Of a DNA stretch of 64,000 nucleotides, positions 8,432 to 18,295 are shown piece after piece. Location: NCBI GenBank assembly GCA_037045535.1, contig JBAOHI010000072.1:1-64000 (forward strand), read 5' to 3'. Position numbers and translations under genes: made by a program. Source of the DNA: Competibacter_A sp037045535. GTDB taxonomy: Bacteria > Pseudomonadota > Gammaproteobacteria > Competibacterales > Competibacteraceae. The stretch's first letter is position 1. Each line of letters starts with the position of its first letter. The notes beneath the pieces are model-generated. The model was not told where the DNA came from. It was given only the letters and a program-made list of their open reading frames with translations, and did not search any database.

Positions 8432-9655
8432 CTATCCTCTGATAGTCCGAATCATCTGAATCAACCGTTCCAATTCACGGCTTAGCCTCTCTTCATCGGC
8501 GATGATCCCCGGCAATCGCCTGTCACGACTGTCGCGATCATCATCTGGTTCGTTGCCATGCGCCAAGGTATTACGCAGGTTCTTGAGCAACCAGTAATCT
8601 GATTTGAGCCGCTGGACACCTCGCTCTCCCTTCTCGTAAGCCTTGAAGGCGATTTCCCGATCCTTGTAATTGTCTTCTCGCTCGCCCGCTTCATAGTCGA
8701 TAAGACTGGTTACGAATGCCTCATAGGCAAAAATGGCAGTTCTGATGTAATCGCCTCGCTTGCGGTAAAAAGTCGCCAGATCAGATTGGTTGGTAAACAG
8801 ATTATCACCGCGATACCACTTCAGTCGGGTGTGCAACTGACCGGCAAACAGCGCACTGACGCTGGGCAAACCACGCGCTAGCACTTTGTCAAAATTGGCT
8901 AACTGCTTACGGGCATCGCGGGGATTAGAAGTACGCTCATAGAAGGCGGCTCGACGCAAGTAATTGGTATCGATCGTAGATAATCCATCTTGATCTAGTC
9001 GATCAGCGAACACACTGTAATCACCATCCTTGTCAAAAGCATTCAGCGCGCCCACCCAATCAGCTATGCGCAGCAAACCCGCCAGATTATAGACAGGCGA
9101 TTCTTTGGTATCAAAATCATAAGCTCCGTACCAAATGCCGACGATCTTAGCTTTTTTAACCTCGCGCAAGTGCAAAGCACTGAGGAGAGCGAGCATTGGC
9201 AGATGACGAAATCCGTGGGTAACATCGAGATGCACCTCCTCGCCAGGAGTCACTTCCGCTGCCATGATGCGCAGTAATTCGAGTTGCTCGGTTTCGGTGC
9301 GGCAATAAGGAATTACTACCAACCGTACCTCACAATCTAACCGTTGCGCCAGTAGCGGGGTCAGCGGCTCCAGCAACGCCTCGGTCACGGTCTTGGTTTC
9401 GGTCGCATCCTGCAACGCCAGCCGTTCGTCTTCGGCTTCCGTACCCAATACGATATCTTTTTCAAACAAGTGATCCCACATGCTGCCGGCAGTACCGAGA
9501 ATCACCAAACGGTCAGGCTGTAAGCGACGGCGCAAACTCCAGCCGATGAAAGCTGTTGGCTCGTCCGGCTCGCCATCAAAGGTATAGATGGTTGGGCGGT
9601 AACCATTTTCGCTCTTGGCAACACGGCCAAGAAAGCTGATCAGGGTTTGGGTCAT
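8432..9655 (-). CDS. CARF-HEPN ribonuclease, DxTHG family (Csx1/Csx2-like)
   Basis: A 407-aa protein of the TIGR02221/Cas_DxTHG group. The N-terminal CARF half starts TLISFLGRVAKSENGYRPTIY and contains LDVTHGFRHLPML near residue 143, the signature that contacts the cyclic oligoadenylate. The C-terminal half is helical and ends with a HEPN active site, LKNLRNTLAHG near residue 361 (R-x4-H). In this family binding of the second messenger made by Cas10 activates RNA cleavage. The start codon overlaps the cmr6 stop (9652-9655). It is the clear RNase effector of the locus. Confidence 0.9.
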   Translation of the reverse strand: MTQTLISFLGRVAKSENGYRPTIYTFDGEPDEPTAFIGWSLRRRLQPDRLVILGTAGSMWDHLFEKDIVLGTEAEDERLALQDATETKTVTEALLEPLTPLLAQRLDCEVRLVVIPYCRTETEQLELLRIMAAEVTPGEEVHLDVTHGFRHLPMLALLSALHLREVKKAKIVGIWYGAYDFDTKESPVYNLAGLLRIADWVGALNAFDKDGDYSVFADRLDQDGLSTIDTNYLRRAAFYERTSNPRDARKQLANFDKVLARGLPSVSALFAGQLHTRLKWYRGDNLFTNQSDLATFYRKRGDYIRTAIFAYEAFVTSLIDYEAGEREDNYKDREIAFKAYEKGERGVQRLKSDYWLLKNLRNTLAHGNEPDDDRDSRDRRLPGIIADEERLSRELERLIQMIRTIRG

Positions 9656-11037
9656 GACTTTTTCCCCTCCAGATAAGCGAGCACGGCGAGCGTGGCCTGA
9701 TAGGGTTCATCCTTTTCAGGCTTCTTCTTTTCACTCTTGACTCGCCAAGCCCCCGCTTGAGTCATCAGGCTACGAATGGACTCCGCAACCTGTCTCGCCT
9801 CATCCCCGGACCATCTGCCCTGTTTCAACGCATTCAGGATGGCTTTATAGCGGGGCTGGCCTTGAGGCGCGGCGGCAACTATTTCTTCAATCGCCCGATC
9901 CAGCGGCGACATCGCGGCGAGTTTTGCCAGACGTTCGGCCTCTGCGCGCGCTTTTGCCGCCGCTTCCTGTCGTCGCCGTGTGGCGGCTTCTCGTTCGGCG
10001 CTGGCTTTTTCCAAAGCGTCACTGGGAAATTGCCCGTAACCGACCGCCGTTTTCGCACCGAATCCCAGCCAATCAAAGGCGTGTTGAAAAGCCGCTTCCA
10101 ACAAGATTGGCCAGGAATTCTTCAGCGATGCCGGCAACGCAGTGGGATCACACTGCACGAAGAATTCGAAGCGGCTGCCTGGCGGTATGGTCAGGAACAG
10201 AATCGGGTTGGGTTGGCCGCTATCATGCGGCGTATCGTTGCCTTGGTAATAGTCGCCGTAATGCGGGGTCATGATATCCACGGCCAGTTTGCCGCCAGCC
10301 AGTTCGGGAATCACATCCCAGAACATCAGCGCACCTCGGTTGCGTAGCTCGTCGCGCAATTTCTGACTGACTATCAGTTCATCCAGCAGCAGAAACGGCT
10401 GTTCCCGATATCGACGCCGTTGCTCGCCATTCAGCGTGGCTTCGATCAATGCCTCCAGTCGGTCGCGAGGTACAGCATCCCGGGTTTCGGGGTTGCGGTA
10501 GGCATCTTGCCAGCGTTGAGCTTCCTCGCGCTGTGCCGGTGGCATTCTGTCGCTGGGGCCAGCCAGATAAACGCTGTTTGGCTCGAAGCCGAACAGCCAC
10601 CACAGGCTCACAACATCCCACCCGCCGGTATCGTCATAAAGTCCCAGCGTTAATTCCTCCGCTGCCCGCCGCAATACACCTTTGACACCCGAACCGGGCA
10701 GATAGGGCAACCCATACGGATTGAGGAAGGAAAAACCATTTTCCAGCGGATGTTCGTTGCCCAGGCCGGTCATGAAAGGGGCTATGGATTGCGCCGGCAA
10801 GCGCCAGACCAAATCGCTGAGGACGTCGGCCAGCGTCCTTTGTCGGTTGCGCAGGCCGTTGAGCAGATTTTGGGTAGTTCCATGTAGTGTTGTTACCCGC
10901 TTCAAAGCCTCGCGTTTTTCGGTATCCGGGATTTTCCAGTGCTGATCCCAGGCATCGAAATAAAGCCCAAAACGATGACCGGGCGGCGCATCGGTGAAAT
11001 CGCATCCCATGTAATTCGGAACAGCGGCAACGGCCAT
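9652..11037 (-). CDS. cmr6: Type III-B RAMP protein Cmr6
   Basis: A 461-aa RAMP protein. The segment NPYGLPYLPGSGVKGVLRRAAEE is the typical Cmr6 RAMP loop (P-G-S-x-x-K-G). TPHYGDYYQGN and GFGAKTAVGYGQF near the end of the RRM-like core are also characteristic (glycine-rich loop). A Lys/Arg/Ala-rich helical stretch and a ~90-aa tail follow the core, so the protein is longer than many Cmr6 proteins. Cmr6 caps the Cmr4 backbone near the 3' end of the crRNA. It lies 15 nt after hicB, not directly after cmr5. Confidence 0.88.
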   Translation of the reverse strand: MAVAAVPNYMGCDFTDAPPGHRFGLYFDAWDQHWKIPDTEKREALKRVTTLHGTTQNLLNGLRNRQRTLADVLSDLVWRLPAQSIAPFMTGLGNEHPLENGFSFLNPYGLPYLPGSGVKGVLRRAAEELTLGLYDDTGGWDVVSLWWLFGFEPNSVYLAGPSDRMPPAQREEAQRWQDAYRNPETRDAVPRDRLEALIEATLNGEQRRRYREQPFLLLDELIVSQKLRDELRNRGALMFWDVIPELAGGKLAVDIMTPHYGDYYQGNDTPHDSGQPNPILFLTIPPGSRFEFFVQCDPTALPASLKNSWPILLEAAFQHAFDWLGFGAKTAVGYGQFPSDALEKASAEREAATRRRQEAAAKARAEAERLAKLAAMSPLDRAIEEIVAAAPQGQPRYKAILNALKQGRWSGDEARQVAESIRSLMTQAGAWRVKSEKKKPEKDEPYQATLAVLAYLEGKKS

Positions 11038-11052
11038 ATCAAATCTCCTCGA

Positions 11053-11274
11053 TCACTCGCTCAGGCATACATGAAGCCGACGGCCCTTGGGTATGGGGAT
11101 AGACTCGCCCTGTTCGCGGGCGACATCAAGCCAGAACGCCATCGCGTCCCGCACGTTGCGCAACGCTTCCTCGTAGCTATCGCCGTGAGCCATGCAACCG
11201 GGCAATTCAGGGGCCTCGGCCAGAAACGCCTGATCCGCGTCGCTCCAGTAGATGATGATTTCGTAGTGGTTCAT
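11053..11274 (-). CDS. hicB: HicB-family antitoxin
   Basis: A 73-aa protein with the HicB partial RNase-H-like fold: YEIIIYWSDADQAFLAEAPELPGC, AHGDSYEEALRNVRDAMAFWL. It lacks a visible C-terminal DNA-binding domain, so it would act by masking HicA, and autoregulation is uncertain. The start overlaps the hicA stop by four bases. The order is toxin first, as is usual for hicAB. It sits inside the cmr operon between cmr5 and cmr6. Confidence 0.88.
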   Translation of the reverse strand: MNHYEIIIYWSDADQAFLAEAPELPGCMAHGDSYEEALRNVRDAMAFWLDVAREQGESIPIPKGRRLHVCLSE

Positions 11275-11525
11275 GACCGCCCTCCAAGCTTGTATTGCAC
11301 GATGACATTCCTGACTTGACGCACCTGATATGGCTTGGCCTTGCCATCATCCCGTTGCAGATTGATCTTTTCGACAATGCCTGGTCTGGTAAACAGATGA
11401 TGGCTGCCCCGTATCCGTTGCTCGAATCCCAGCCAGAGCAAGAGTGCGCGAAGTTCGTCGAAACCGATGTTGGCATCGGACATTCCTCGCAGGATCTGCT
11501 CCAGTAGTCTGTCATGCTTTCCCAT
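11271..11525 (-). CDS. hicA: HicA-family mRNA interferase toxin
   Basis: An 84-aa protein of the HicA double-stranded-RNA-binding-like fold. FDELRALLLWLGFEQRIRGSHHLFTRPG contains the catalytic His in the GSHH motif, and the C-terminal VRQVRNVIVQYKL helix is typical. HicA toxins cut mRNA, and their paired HicB blocks them. The gene starts 2 nt after the cmr5 stop, so it is placed to be translated from the Cmr mRNA. All recognisable toxin residues are intact. Confidence 0.88.
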   Translation of the reverse strand: MGKHDRLLEQILRGMSDANIGFDELRALLLWLGFEQRIRGSHHLFTRPGIVEKINLQRDDGKAKPYQVRQVRNVIVQYKLGGRS

Positions 11526-11527
11526 AT

Positions 11528-11968
11528 CTATCCCGGCGACTTTGCGGCGGCGAACTGTCGAACCCAGCGCAGCAGCGCTAGGGTTTCCTCGGTGGCGCGG
11601 CGGAAGAGTTCGGGTTGAGCGTCGTACAGCGCCGGCATGACGGTATCGAAAGAAGCTGTTTGCTCCGCTGGGAAGTTGTTACCGCCAAATTGGCGACCCA
11701 ACCAACGCATGAGATGAACATTCAGGGCATGATAACGATCCATGACGCCTTCTTTCGTCTTGCCCTTATCCTGATAGAACGCCAGCGCTTGCATCAGCCC
11801 GTTGTTCATGATCAATGCAGGCGCGGCCTTCGCTAGTTTGTCGTAGTCATTAGGCACGTTCTGAACGCACTGCCAAGCATAAGCCGCACGCTGTTGATCG
11901 AGGCTTGTGGTCGGCATGGAAGCTTTTGATTTTAAGGTAATCGTTGCCTTGGGCGTGTAGTCGGCCAT
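11528..11968 (-). CDS. cmr5: Type III-B small subunit Cmr5
   Basis: A 146-aa all-helical protein with the Cmr5 signature: LDQQRAAYAWQCV, then LIMNNGLMQALAFYQDKGK and LLRWVRQFAAAK near the end. Cmr5 forms the small-subunit filament of the Cmr complex. The ATG at 11966-11968, 5 nt after the cmr4 stop, is preferred; an upstream start at 11992 would overlap cmr4. Confidence 0.88.
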   Translation of the reverse strand: MADYTPKATITLKSKASMPTTSLDQQRAAYAWQCVQNVPNDYDKLAKAAPALIMNNGLMQALAFYQDKGKTKEGVMDRYHALNVHLMRWLGRQFGGNNFPAEQTASFDTVMPALYDAQPELFRRATEETLALLRWVRQFAAAKSPG

Positions 11969-11973
11969 GTCCG

Positions 11974-12930
11974 TTACCCCACCGCCTTGCATACCACTTG
12001 CCCGCGTCCGGTCGTCGCATCGCCGCCGATTTGCAGCAGCTTGCCGTCCAATCCGCCGAAACCGTTGCCATCGCCCGCGAGCACAGCTTTCAAGGCTGTG
12101 GTTGCATCCAACCGGTTTTTATCGCCGCGAATCTTGTCGGTGGTGCGTTCCATCGACGCCATGACCGGCGCCAATAAAAGACTTTCCGGCGGCAGGTTCT
12201 CGGTATAGAACAGGCCGCCATCTTCCGCTGTCCCGGTTTCATTATTGATCCGCACATGTGGTTCGACCACGGTAGCGTTGCGGACGAAGTAGCTAAAATC
12301 TTCGTCAGACAGCAAGACTAAATCCGTCGCTAGTTTGTCACGGAAGAAGGCATAAGCATCACCGTTAGGCAAGGCGTTTCCAGCCAGCCATTCCGCTATA
12401 GGATAAAGATGATTGTCTGGTGGCGGTGTTTGCGCAGTGAATTCAAACGCTTCCAATAGCAACTTGTTATCGCTTAACAATTGCTGATTGAGCAACCGGC
12501 AGTGGCCAGGCTTTACATCAGGAATAGTCCAGTCCTTATCCTTATTAGTGCCTGTAATATTCAATGTCCTGGTCACCCGCGCTAATGCCGTTGGCGAAGT
12601 GGCGTAAACAAAAGCGCCCTTGACACAACGCACCGGAAAAGCAACCAGTTGCGCATCGCCAAAGCTGATTGCTCCGGCGAAGTCCGAGGCGTTCGTATCC
12701 GGCCCGAACAGCCGATTGAGCAGGTTGGCTTTATCTTTGCGGCTATCGTCGTCCAACTGACTCCAAAAATGATGCCGCACCGCGCCTTTCAGCCCGGAAC
12801 CGGCGATCATGGGATATTCGGTATGGCGCTCGCGCTGAATCGGATTGTCGATCAGGCCGATGGCCGTGCCCGCGCCCATGTGGACCGGGCTGACGCAGTA
12901 GATGAAAAGTGCTTGTTGTGCTTGGAACAT
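11974..12930 (-). CDS. cmr4: Type III-B backbone RAMP nuclease Cmr4
   Basis: A 318-aa protein of normal Cmr4 length. FIYCVSPVHMGAGTAIGLIDNPIQRERHTEYP and IAGSGLKGAVRHHFW match the Cmr4 N terminus and RAMP loop. The Asp in GLIDNPIQRE corresponds to the catalytic Asp used by Cmr4 to cut target RNA at 6-nt intervals. The C-terminal LLQIGGDATTGRGQV is the expected G-rich loop. The start at 12928-12930 is chosen because homologues begin directly before the first beta strand. Confidence 0.9.
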   Translation of the reverse strand: MFQAQQALFIYCVSPVHMGAGTAIGLIDNPIQRERHTEYPMIAGSGLKGAVRHHFWSQLDDDSRKDKANLLNRLFGPDTNASDFAGAISFGDAQLVAFPVRCVKGAFVYATSPTALARVTRTLNITGTNKDKDWTIPDVKPGHCRLLNQQLLSDNKLLLEAFEFTAQTPPPDNHLYPIAEWLAGNALPNGDAYAFFRDKLATDLVLLSDEDFSYFVRNATVVEPHVRINNETGTAEDGGLFYTENLPPESLLLAPVMASMERTTDKIRGDKNRLDATTALKAVLAGDGNGFGGLDGKLLQIGGDATTGRGQVVCKAVG

Positions 12931-12965
12931 GATCTTTATTCCCTGATTTTCCTGAATGATAATGA

Positions 12966-14150
12966 CTATTTCGGCCACGCTGCGATCAGCAGATTGTTAA
13001 AACCTTCGGCGCGGCGGCTGGGGTCAGAGTAGTCACCTATCGCCCAGAAACCTTCGGCGGCAAGCTTGTTGAGTGCCTCGGTCTTGCCTTGAAAATCGTC
13101 AAACCAGTACACCGAACCCACCGGCGCGACGCGCTGCGCCGGTTTCGGTTGCCTCTGCGCCAAGTCCCAGCCGCTGATTGTATCGGCGCGATTGACCGCC
13201 GCTGCGACCAGCCGGGCCGTGCAACCGTCCGGCCCCTGCCAGCGGTTGCCGGCATCGAGACCGGGCAAGCGCCAGCCGCCGGTGAACAGGCCGGGCGTCG
13301 CCAGCACCAGCCGAAACCGGCGCTCTTGTTCGATGCGCCGCCCGTCGGGAGCGGGCAACAGGTTCTTGGGCGAGACCGCTTGCAGCGCCGCGCCGCGTCC
13401 GTCGCCGCCGAAGCGCAACAGCCCGATTTCCGGCAACAGGCCGCTCGCGCCGTCCACCCCGACCAGAAACCCCGCATCGCGCCCGTGACCGTGACCATCG
13501 TGGCGGTTCAGAGCGACGGTTTGTGCGGTGTACAGCATTCCCTTGGCGACGGTGCGTTGCGCGCCATTCAAGGCGATGCCGAGACGGTGATCGAATTGCC
13601 AGAGTTCGCCGCCGCGCAGCAGGTGATCCTTGCCGAGTTTTTCACCATTGAGATACGCGCCCAGCCCGGCAGCGTTCAACCACAGATTGCCCTGCGGCTT
13701 GGCCGGATCGGCGGTGCGCAACAGCGGTGCTTGTGGAAGCGGGTAGCTGCTGGATAGCTTGGGGTGTGGTGCGGTGGGCTGGAGATACGTTGCGTTGTCC
13801 AACGCTTTCGCCGTGACCACCACGTCTGCCGGCAGCGGAAAACAGGGCTGCACCCGACCGTTTTCCCGATAAGCCAGAGTGAATAGGCTGACCCGGAAGT
13901 TGCCCGGTTTTTGCGGTGTGCCGAGGCAGGCGTGCAGCGCGCCGGACAAGCCCGGTGAACATTCGCGGGCTTGGGCAAAGGCAGCTAAATCAATGCCATG
14001 ATCCGCCAGCATCCGGGAACGCAGCGCGCCGGCGGCTAGCGACGGCCACGGCGGCATCAGCGCCTCGCCATAACTGCCCGCATCGCCAAACAGTTTGTTG
14101 CCGCGCAGATAGAGCACATCTAGGGGTTCGATGAAACGGTAGTCAGTCAT
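12966..14150 (-). CDS. cmr3: Type III-B RAMP protein Cmr3
   Basis: A 394-aa protein begins YRFIEPLDVLYLRGNKLFGDAGSYGEALMPPWPSLAAGALRS, the standard Cmr3 N terminus. Internal GKDHLLRGGELWQFDHRLGIAL and the late APVGSVYWFDDFQGK are also typical. Cmr3 binds the 5' tag of the crRNA and contacts Cas10. Its start codon overlaps the end of cmr2 by 8 nt. Confidence 0.9.
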   Translation of the reverse strand: MTDYRFIEPLDVLYLRGNKLFGDAGSYGEALMPPWPSLAAGALRSRMLADHGIDLAAFAQARECSPGLSGALHACLGTPQKPGNFRVSLFTLAYRENGRVQPCFPLPADVVVTAKALDNATYLQPTAPHPKLSSSYPLPQAPLLRTADPAKPQGNLWLNAAGLGAYLNGEKLGKDHLLRGGELWQFDHRLGIALNGAQRTVAKGMLYTAQTVALNRHDGHGHGRDAGFLVGVDGASGLLPEIGLLRFGGDGRGAALQAVSPKNLLPAPDGRRIEQERRFRLVLATPGLFTGGWRLPGLDAGNRWQGPDGCTARLVAAAVNRADTISGWDLAQRQPKPAQRVAPVGSVYWFDDFQGKTEALNKLAAEGFWAIGDYSDPSRRAEGFNNLLIAAWPK

Positions 14151-17128
14151 GGCGATGCTCCTTGCCAGTGTCCGCGCGGCCTTCGCGGGCCAGGAATTCG
14201 GCGACCGCCAGAAAGTCGCGGATCAGGTCGGTGGCAGTGCTTTTATCTTCTTCGGGCTTGGAAGATGAATCTGCGAGAGTCACCGCCAGCTTGCCGAGTC
14301 CCCGGCCAAGATCAGTGGCTCGTTGCTTGTCATCACCCTGGCACTGCCGGGCGAACTGATAGGCTAGATTGTCGGCCAGCAGTTTTTCGTACAGCGCCCG
14401 GTCGCTGAATTCGCCGGGGGGCGGCAGTTGCGGCAACCAGGTTTGCGCTAAATAAGCCACGCGCCGCGACAGTTGCGGATTGGCCAACATCTCGCGCAAG
14501 CGCAGCAGCAGCCCGATGGGAGTGCTTTCCAAGCCTTGCGTTGGGTCGAGATCGCCAAACCAGCGGCTGACCAGTTCCACCATGCCGCCGGATCGTTTGA
14601 GCACGCGAATGGCGAACGCATCGCGCCCGCCCCGGTTTTTCGCTTGTTTCTCCGCGTCCCGCAGTTGCCGCAACACCGCGCCCAGCGGGGAGGAATGATG
14701 GGCAATGACCGCGCCGGCGGAAGCGGTCGCCTTGTCGCCCATCACTCGATACAGGCGGTCGCGGAGCAGCACATGGCCCTTGCGAATATCCAACCGGCTG
14801 TCGTCCACTCCCAGCAAACGCCAAGCGTGATCGGCGGCGTCGCCCGTTGGAAAAACGCCGCTGTAGGCCAGCCGCAATAACGCCAGCGCCGGCAGCAGAT
14901 CGTCCACCGGCACCATCGCCAGCACGTCGTCGCCACCGGCGTAAATCAACTTGCCCTTGCAAACCGTCTCGACGATATACGGGGCCAGATGCAAGGCGAA
15001 GCTGTTGAGCGCTGAGGAAATGGCGATGTGGCGGGCGGGCGAAACCGGGCGCTTGGCTTTGGCGTAGCTCTGTAAATCCGCCTGTTCGAATTTTCCAGCA
15101 ATGGCCTGGCGGATTTGCGGATGCCAAGTGTCCTGATAAGCCAGCGAATAATCCTCGTCGCCCGACAGCCACGCGCCCATCTTGTCGCCGTCCAGCATGA
15201 TGAAGGCGTAATAGGCTTCGGGTTTGGTGCCGAAGACGGTTTTAATGTCGTTTTCAGCTAACGCTAATGCTTGGTCAGCTTGATCGCGTTCGCGTTGATC
15301 AGAGTTGCCGAGGTTATCGCGCAAGCCGTCCAGATAAACTGGAAGTTTCCGAGCCAACAAATCAGCGTCGCGGTCTTCTCGATGCAAGCGAATGGCGAGC
15401 CTTTGAGGTAGCGCGGCTGTGTCGTGCAACCTTACAAGTTGGCTGCTCAACATATCGGGAAGCGGACGGCGATCCGGTTGATCGAGCCAGCGTTCCAATG
15501 TCGTCGCCAGCGCCATCGTATGAGTGGACACCACATAGCGTTGTATGTCCTGATTGAGCCAACTCTTCGATTTCCTTGACGAACAGCGTCGGCCACAGCC
15601 GCTTGAGCGCGCACGGAGCGCAAAGATGCTCACCCTTGCGCGCCCAAGATGATTTTTTGTCGGCGACTACCGCCCAAAGCGTTTTACGCTCCTGGCGTTC
15701 GCCGGGCGGCAAGGTCAGTTGCTCGCGGTCAGTGGTCAGCCATTCCCGCTCGCCGCACAGAGAACAGCGATAGCCGGTTTGCTCCAGTTGCACGAACGGT
15801 CGCACCGTCTTGGCCGCCGCCTGCATCCGGTCCAGCAACTCGTAAAGCGCTGGATAAAGCACGCCGGGATTGGGATGGTAGAAACGAGCGCCGTCCACCT
15901 TGAGTTCGTGGTTCAACAGTTTCCAGGCGTTTCCGTCCAGAAAACCCTTGTCGCCGACGGGCCGGAATGGCGCTTGGGCGATCTCCAGTTCCTTGACGTC
16001 CACGCCCTGCCCGGTTTCCCGCGCCAGCGGCGCGAATGGAACCAGTGCCCAATGCACTTCCGGGAAGTTTTCTAGTTGCACGGCGATTTGCGAGTGGGCA
16101 CACAGGTCGGGGGCGTCGGCCACGCCAGCCGCTTTCAACAACTCCGTCAAGGCGGCTTCCGCTTTCTCATTCACCCACGCCCGCACGGCAGCAGTGATTT
16201 TTTGCGCCAGTTCCACGCCCAGCGCCGCCGGGACGATGGCGACGAATTTGTTGGGCAACGCAGCGGCGAACAGTGGATTGGCGTCGGTTTGCCGGTTCAG
16301 CCAGTCCGCGCTGTCAAAGTAATGCTCCGGCAGCCCCATTTCCTTGAGCAGCCACAAATCCACCTGCGGCACACCGCGCAATTGCGGGAAGATCACCGCA
16401 TCCGGCCCCAGTTGCGCGCAAATTACCTTCAAGCCTTCCCACGCTAGCCGGGACAGCAAATGTGAACCTGCCCACAAATCGGAAGTGGTGCGCGCCTGGG
16501 CGATGAAATCCTGCACCGGCCCGAAGCTCATCGCCAGCAACGCCGGATTGTGTGCCGGGTCACCCGCAAAGGCGCTGGCAAAGGCGGAAGTCAGATCGAG
16601 ATGGTTCCAGATGGTGTGATCGGGTACACGGGTGTCGGCGGGGAGCAGTTGCCAGAGCGCGCCCAAATCGCTGGCCGGCGACTCCGGCCCGAAGCGCCAA
16701 AACGCCAGCGCCGTTTTTTTCCAGTCCACCGCTCCGTTATCCGGGACAATGAATCGCTGAAAGTGATCGGTGCTGATCGCTTTCAGTTGCGCCGGTTCCA
16801 GCTCCATTTTTTTCAGGTCATATTCTTCTCCGGTCAGCGGGTGCTTGAGTACCGGCTGTTCGGCAAAGTTGACCTGAGTCCATTTCTGATAGCGCCCGCC
16901 GTCCTGATCCTGCGGAAATTGCGGACGGTCGGCAGCAGCGGCCCAGCGATCCGCTTGGTGAATGTGCTGTTTGATGGCTGCGGGAATGCCGTCGGGAAAG
17001 AGTTGTTGCCGCAGCTTTCGCACGGTGCCGCCCTCATGGCCGGCAGGGTCGCGCAACAGCACCAGCGCCTTTTCCGCCGGGTCGTGAATCCAGGCGGCGA
17101 GTTTGGTTTGCCAGAGAGAATGTTCCAT
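14143..17128 (-). CDS. cas10: Type III-B large subunit Cas10 (Cmr2), one frameshift
   Basis: Two frames join into one protein of about 994 aa. The first (from 17128) starts LWQTKLAAWIHDPAEKALVLLRD, the HD-region motif of Cmr2, and carries a zinc ribbon (CSLCGE near 450 and HLCAPCALKRLW near 505). The frame changes near 15565: LWPTLFVKEIEE continues in the second frame as WLNQDIQRYVVSTHTMALAT. The second frame has a palm motif (FIMLDGDKMG near 645) and KLIYAGGDDVLAMVPV near 730, the GGDD motif of cyclic oligoadenylate synthesis. The cyclase site is therefore intact. Whether the 1-nt shift is real or a sequencing error is undecided; essential rho in this window has a similar shift. Confidence 0.88.
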
Positions 17129-17131
17129 TAC

Positions 17132-18196
17132 TTATGCTCCCTTGAAACGGTGCATTCCGTTTTTTGGATCATCGAGAATGGCGTGAACTGTTTCCCAAGT
17201 TTCTTGCTGTTTGTGATTGGCTAGTTGTTGTTCTTGGGAGCTAAGGCGTGTTAGCAATGGCTTAGGCAATGCACAGGGAAAGTGGCAGGCCATACCGACG
17301 ACTCCATTGCCACGTCGGATTACTTTAAAGCGCAATTGGTTGGCGAGGCGGGCAGGCGGCGGTGGTTTATCCCATTCCCGTACATCGTGTTTTGTTACCG
17401 GGTAGGCCAGCAGGTGACGCAGGCTGAATCCTGTACCAAAATTGAGCGCGGTACGAAAGCGAATTTTGATCAATGCCAATGCTCGCATTGCATCAGACCA
17501 ATCCTTGCAAGGTGAAGTCTCCCACAGCAGCAGCCCCTTGGTATCCTTGCCCAAGGCATGAGGCCAATCGAAAGTCAAACATTGCGCAAGTGGTAGGGAA
17601 ATTGTCTGTAGAAACTCATTATCGCAGATAAGCGGGGTTGTCCCGTCAAAATCAACCGAACCCCAGCCATTTCGCGAACGGCCACCTAAAGCACCGAATT
17701 TTTGGATCAGGCATAGCGTTTTTATCAAATCACTTTGGGCTTTGGTGGGGAACATCAGTATTAGTTGTGTGCTGTCTCCACTTTGTAGGCTTGCATTCAT
17801 TTTAAGCACTGTACCCTTCCCTTTTTCATTATTAAGCGGGCCATAACCTAAATAGAGATGCGCTCCTACTGGATTCTTAATTTCCGTTAGACGTGGATCT
17901 TTAACTGGCCAGCTTTGTAGCTTACCGGGTCGCCATGTATCCAATCTCAGCCGTACCAAGCTCTGTGAGGCGTCCAATTTACCATCAGGCTTTTTGAGCC
18001 ACGCATTCCCAAACAACCGCCCCTCGGTTTCTCGTAAGCGTTCATGGTTGTAGCCGTGGTCCTTCGCCGCCGCTATCCGCCACCATTGCCGCAGCAGCGC
18101 CTTGAACGGCGGGGTGCGCCAAGCCCCATTTTGGTCGGCATCACCCAGAAAGGCAGGGGTTACAAAGCTTACGGTGTATTGCTGTTTAACCATCAT
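17132..18196 (-). CDS. cmr1: Type III-B RAMP protein Cmr1
   Basis: A 354-aa RAMP protein. The N terminus YTVSFVTPAFLGDADQNGAWRTPPFKALLRQWWRI is the hallmark of Cmr1, followed by RETEGRLFGNAW. FGALGGRSRNGWGSVDF is the G-rich loop of the first RAMP fold. Cmr1 sits at the crRNA 3' end with Cmr6. The start at 18194-18196 lies after GGAG with good spacing; the earlier in-frame ATGs add a hydrophobic leader without family support. It abuts cas10 (3-nt gap). Confidence 0.88.
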   Translation of the reverse strand: MMVKQQYTVSFVTPAFLGDADQNGAWRTPPFKALLRQWWRIAAAKDHGYNHERLRETEGRLFGNAWLKKPDGKLDASQSLVRLRLDTWRPGKLQSWPVKDPRLTEIKNPVGAHLYLGYGPLNNEKGKGTVLKMNASLQSGDSTQLILMFPTKAQSDLIKTLCLIQKFGALGGRSRNGWGSVDFDGTTPLICDNEFLQTISLPLAQCLTFDWPHALGKDTKGLLLWETSPCKDWSDAMRALALIKIRFRTALNFGTGFSLRHLLAYPVTKHDVREWDKPPPPARLANQLRFKVIRRGNGVVGMACHFPCALPKPLLTRLSSQEQQLANHKQQETWETVHAILDDPKNGMHRFKGA

Positions 18197-18279
18197 ATAT
18201 GTGATCTCCATTCCGTACTGCAAATGTAGGTACTGCAAACATGGTGCGTATAACATTTACCGGTGGTGGTTATCCGCCC

Positions 18280-18293
18280 CGGCAAGCTTGCCG
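18280..18293. repeat. 14-bp palindrome CGGCAAGCTTGCCG, copy 2 of 3
   Basis: The palindrome lies 2 nt beyond the stop codon of the NE0113-family gene, in the gap before cmr1. Confidence 0.8.
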
Positions 18294-18295
18294 CT

